A stretch of DNA of 64,000 bases, taken from the NCBI RefSeq assembly GCF_018588585.1, contig NZ_JAEUFG010000014.1, positions 48,302 to 112,301 on the forward strand. Reading direction: 5' to 3'. Position numbers and translations under genes: made by a program. Position 1 is the stretch's first letter. Each line of letters opens with the position of its first letter. Shown here in pieces: positions 63,507 through 64,000 of the stretch. The notes beneath the pieces were generated by a model that saw nothing but the letters and a program-made list of their open reading frames with translations, did no database searches and had not been told where the DNA came from. The DNA comes from Bacillus sp. SM2101. GTDB taxonomy: Bacteria > Bacillota > Bacilli > Bacillales > SM2101.

Positions 63507-63540
63507 TAGTAAAACGTTACAAGAAGGTAACGTTTTACTA
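63507..63540 (+). promoter_or_regulatory. Leader hairpin of cassette 3
   Basis: TAGTAAAACGTTAC pairs perfectly with GTAACGTTTTACTA over a six-base loop. It is the most stable of the three leader hairpins. Confidence 0.65.
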
Positions 63541-63589
63541 CTCTTTCAAGGCATAGAAGGGTAACGGAAGAGATAGGAGAGGATTTATA

Positions 63590-63805
63590 TTGAAAGATGT
63601 AAAACAATATGAAAAATTATCCGGAGAACTTTTGAAAGCGCTTGCTTATTCAGATGAAATACTTAATAATAGAGCACACAAATCTATCGACGAAATTAGA
63701 AAAGCAGAATATCTTTTAGATAGAATCCAACAGGATTTATCAAAAATGCAATTAGCACTTAATAATAGAAAGATGAAATCTAACCGAGGTAGAATTGCTA
63801 AATGA
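63590..63805 (+). CDS. Cassette 3 small helical protein
   Basis: A 71-residue paralogue: KDVKQYEKLSGELLKALAYS, KSIDEIRKAEYLLDRIQQDL and LNNRKMKSNRGRIAK. Here the first codon is TTG (63590), seven bases after GGAGAGG. This fixes the start for the family and shows that copies 1 and 2 carry ATA and ATT at the same place. The conserved IDEIRKAEYLLDRI core is identical in all three. Cytoplasmic, function unknown. Confidence 0.78.
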   Translation: MKDVKQYEKLSGELLKALAYSDEILNNRAHKSIDEIRKAEYLLDRIQQDLSKMQLALNNRKMKSNRGRIAK

Positions 63806-63815
63806 GGTGACAATG

Positions 63816-63869
63816 TTGAGTTACAATATAAAAAAGCCAGTGTTAAAAGGTAAAGTGTACCCTTTGTAA
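63816..63869 (+). CDS. Cassette 3 peptide, truncated
   Basis: TTG at 63816 after GAGGTGACAA encodes 17 residues (SYNIKKPVLKGKVYPL). The start matches cassette 1 (SNNIKKPELKG) but the hydrophobic helix is missing. No terminator like those of copies 1 and 2 follows. Probably a broken peptide gene. Confidence 0.4.
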   Translation: MSYNIKKPVLKGKVYPL

Positions 63870-63918
63870 AGGACATTTTAAAAAAAGCCTAGGCTACATT
63901 AAGAAGGTGATCTCTGTA

Positions 63919-64000
63919 TTGAACGAGGGCACTGAAAAACTTACAGTTTTTTATTCTTATAATCTGAACACAAAAAAAGGCAATTTATCCTCTAAAATGA
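63919..64000 (+). CDS. Start of an unidentified gene, cut by the right edge
   Basis: TTG at 63919, eight bases after AAGGTGA, opens a frame that stays open to the edge (NEGTEKLTVFYSYNLNTKKG). Too short to assign. Confidence 0.4.
   Translation, partial: MNEGTEKLTVFYSYNLNTKKGNLSSKM

Overview
The window looks like chromosome from a low-GC, endospore-forming Bacillaceae species (Bacillus, Metabacillus or Litchfieldia-like). The grounds are AT-rich DNA, strong AGGAGG-type ribosome binding sites with many TTG and GTG starts, a Spo0E-type phosphatase, S-layer homology domains, ECF sigma/anti-sigma pairs and lipoproteins. No rRNA, tRNA, CRISPR array, phage block or intact transposase was seen. Gene density is low. 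Most genes are single-gene units with their own terminators, separated by long AT-rich gaps that hold repeats and gene debris, as in an accessory region undergoing decay.

Layout. 1-9 kb: an SBBP-repeat protein cut by the left edge, an FtsZ gene fragment, GNAT acetyltransferases (one broken), an M20 amidohydrolase, an SRPBCC protein, a secreted Kelch protein and an MBL-fold hydrolase. 9-18 kb: the first copy of a recurring small-protein cassette, another GNAT, a RibD-like reductase, a Nudix hydrolase and exported FN3/DUF3238 proteins. 18-30 kb: a gene desert, an ABC transporter pair, a lipoprotein, a GNAT gene between two MITE-like repeats, an SLH-Ig-CAP surface protein and two kinases. 30-41 kb: a MATE pump divergent from a MerR regulator, an XRE/membrane protein pair, DinB, an acyltransferase, a YedK-type protein, Spo0E, and two genes each split by an in-frame TAA. 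41-52 kb: a lamin-tail/PLD exoprotein, a racemase, an ECF sigma/anti-sigma pair, an alpha/beta hydrolase and a divergent HxlR/nitroreductase pair. 52-64 kb: the second cassette, a sphingomyelinase, a second sigma/anti-sigma pair, several GNATs, DinB, an erythromycin-esterase-like lipoprotein, a second-type Hfq and the third cassette.

Functionally the intact genes fall into four groups: small-molecule modification or resistance (GNATs, APH-like kinase, MATE, Ere-like, DinB, nitroreductase, Nudix, MBL); surface and secreted proteins (SBBP, Kelch, FN3/DUF3238, SLH-CAP, PLD, sphingomyelinase); signalling (ECF pairs, MerR, XRE, HxlR, Spo0E, Hfq paralogue); and orphan small proteins.

The best candidate for an undescribed system is a cassette present three times (about 9.6, 52.35 and 63.4 kb). 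Each copy has a conserved upstream block, a promoter-like element, a leader hairpin whose pairing is kept although its sequence changes, a ~71-residue charged helical protein and, after a 10-base gap, a short peptide that is hydrophobic in copies 1 and 2. A second recurring element is a ~160-bp repeat with inverted termini, likely a MITE, in at least five near-complete and several decayed copies.
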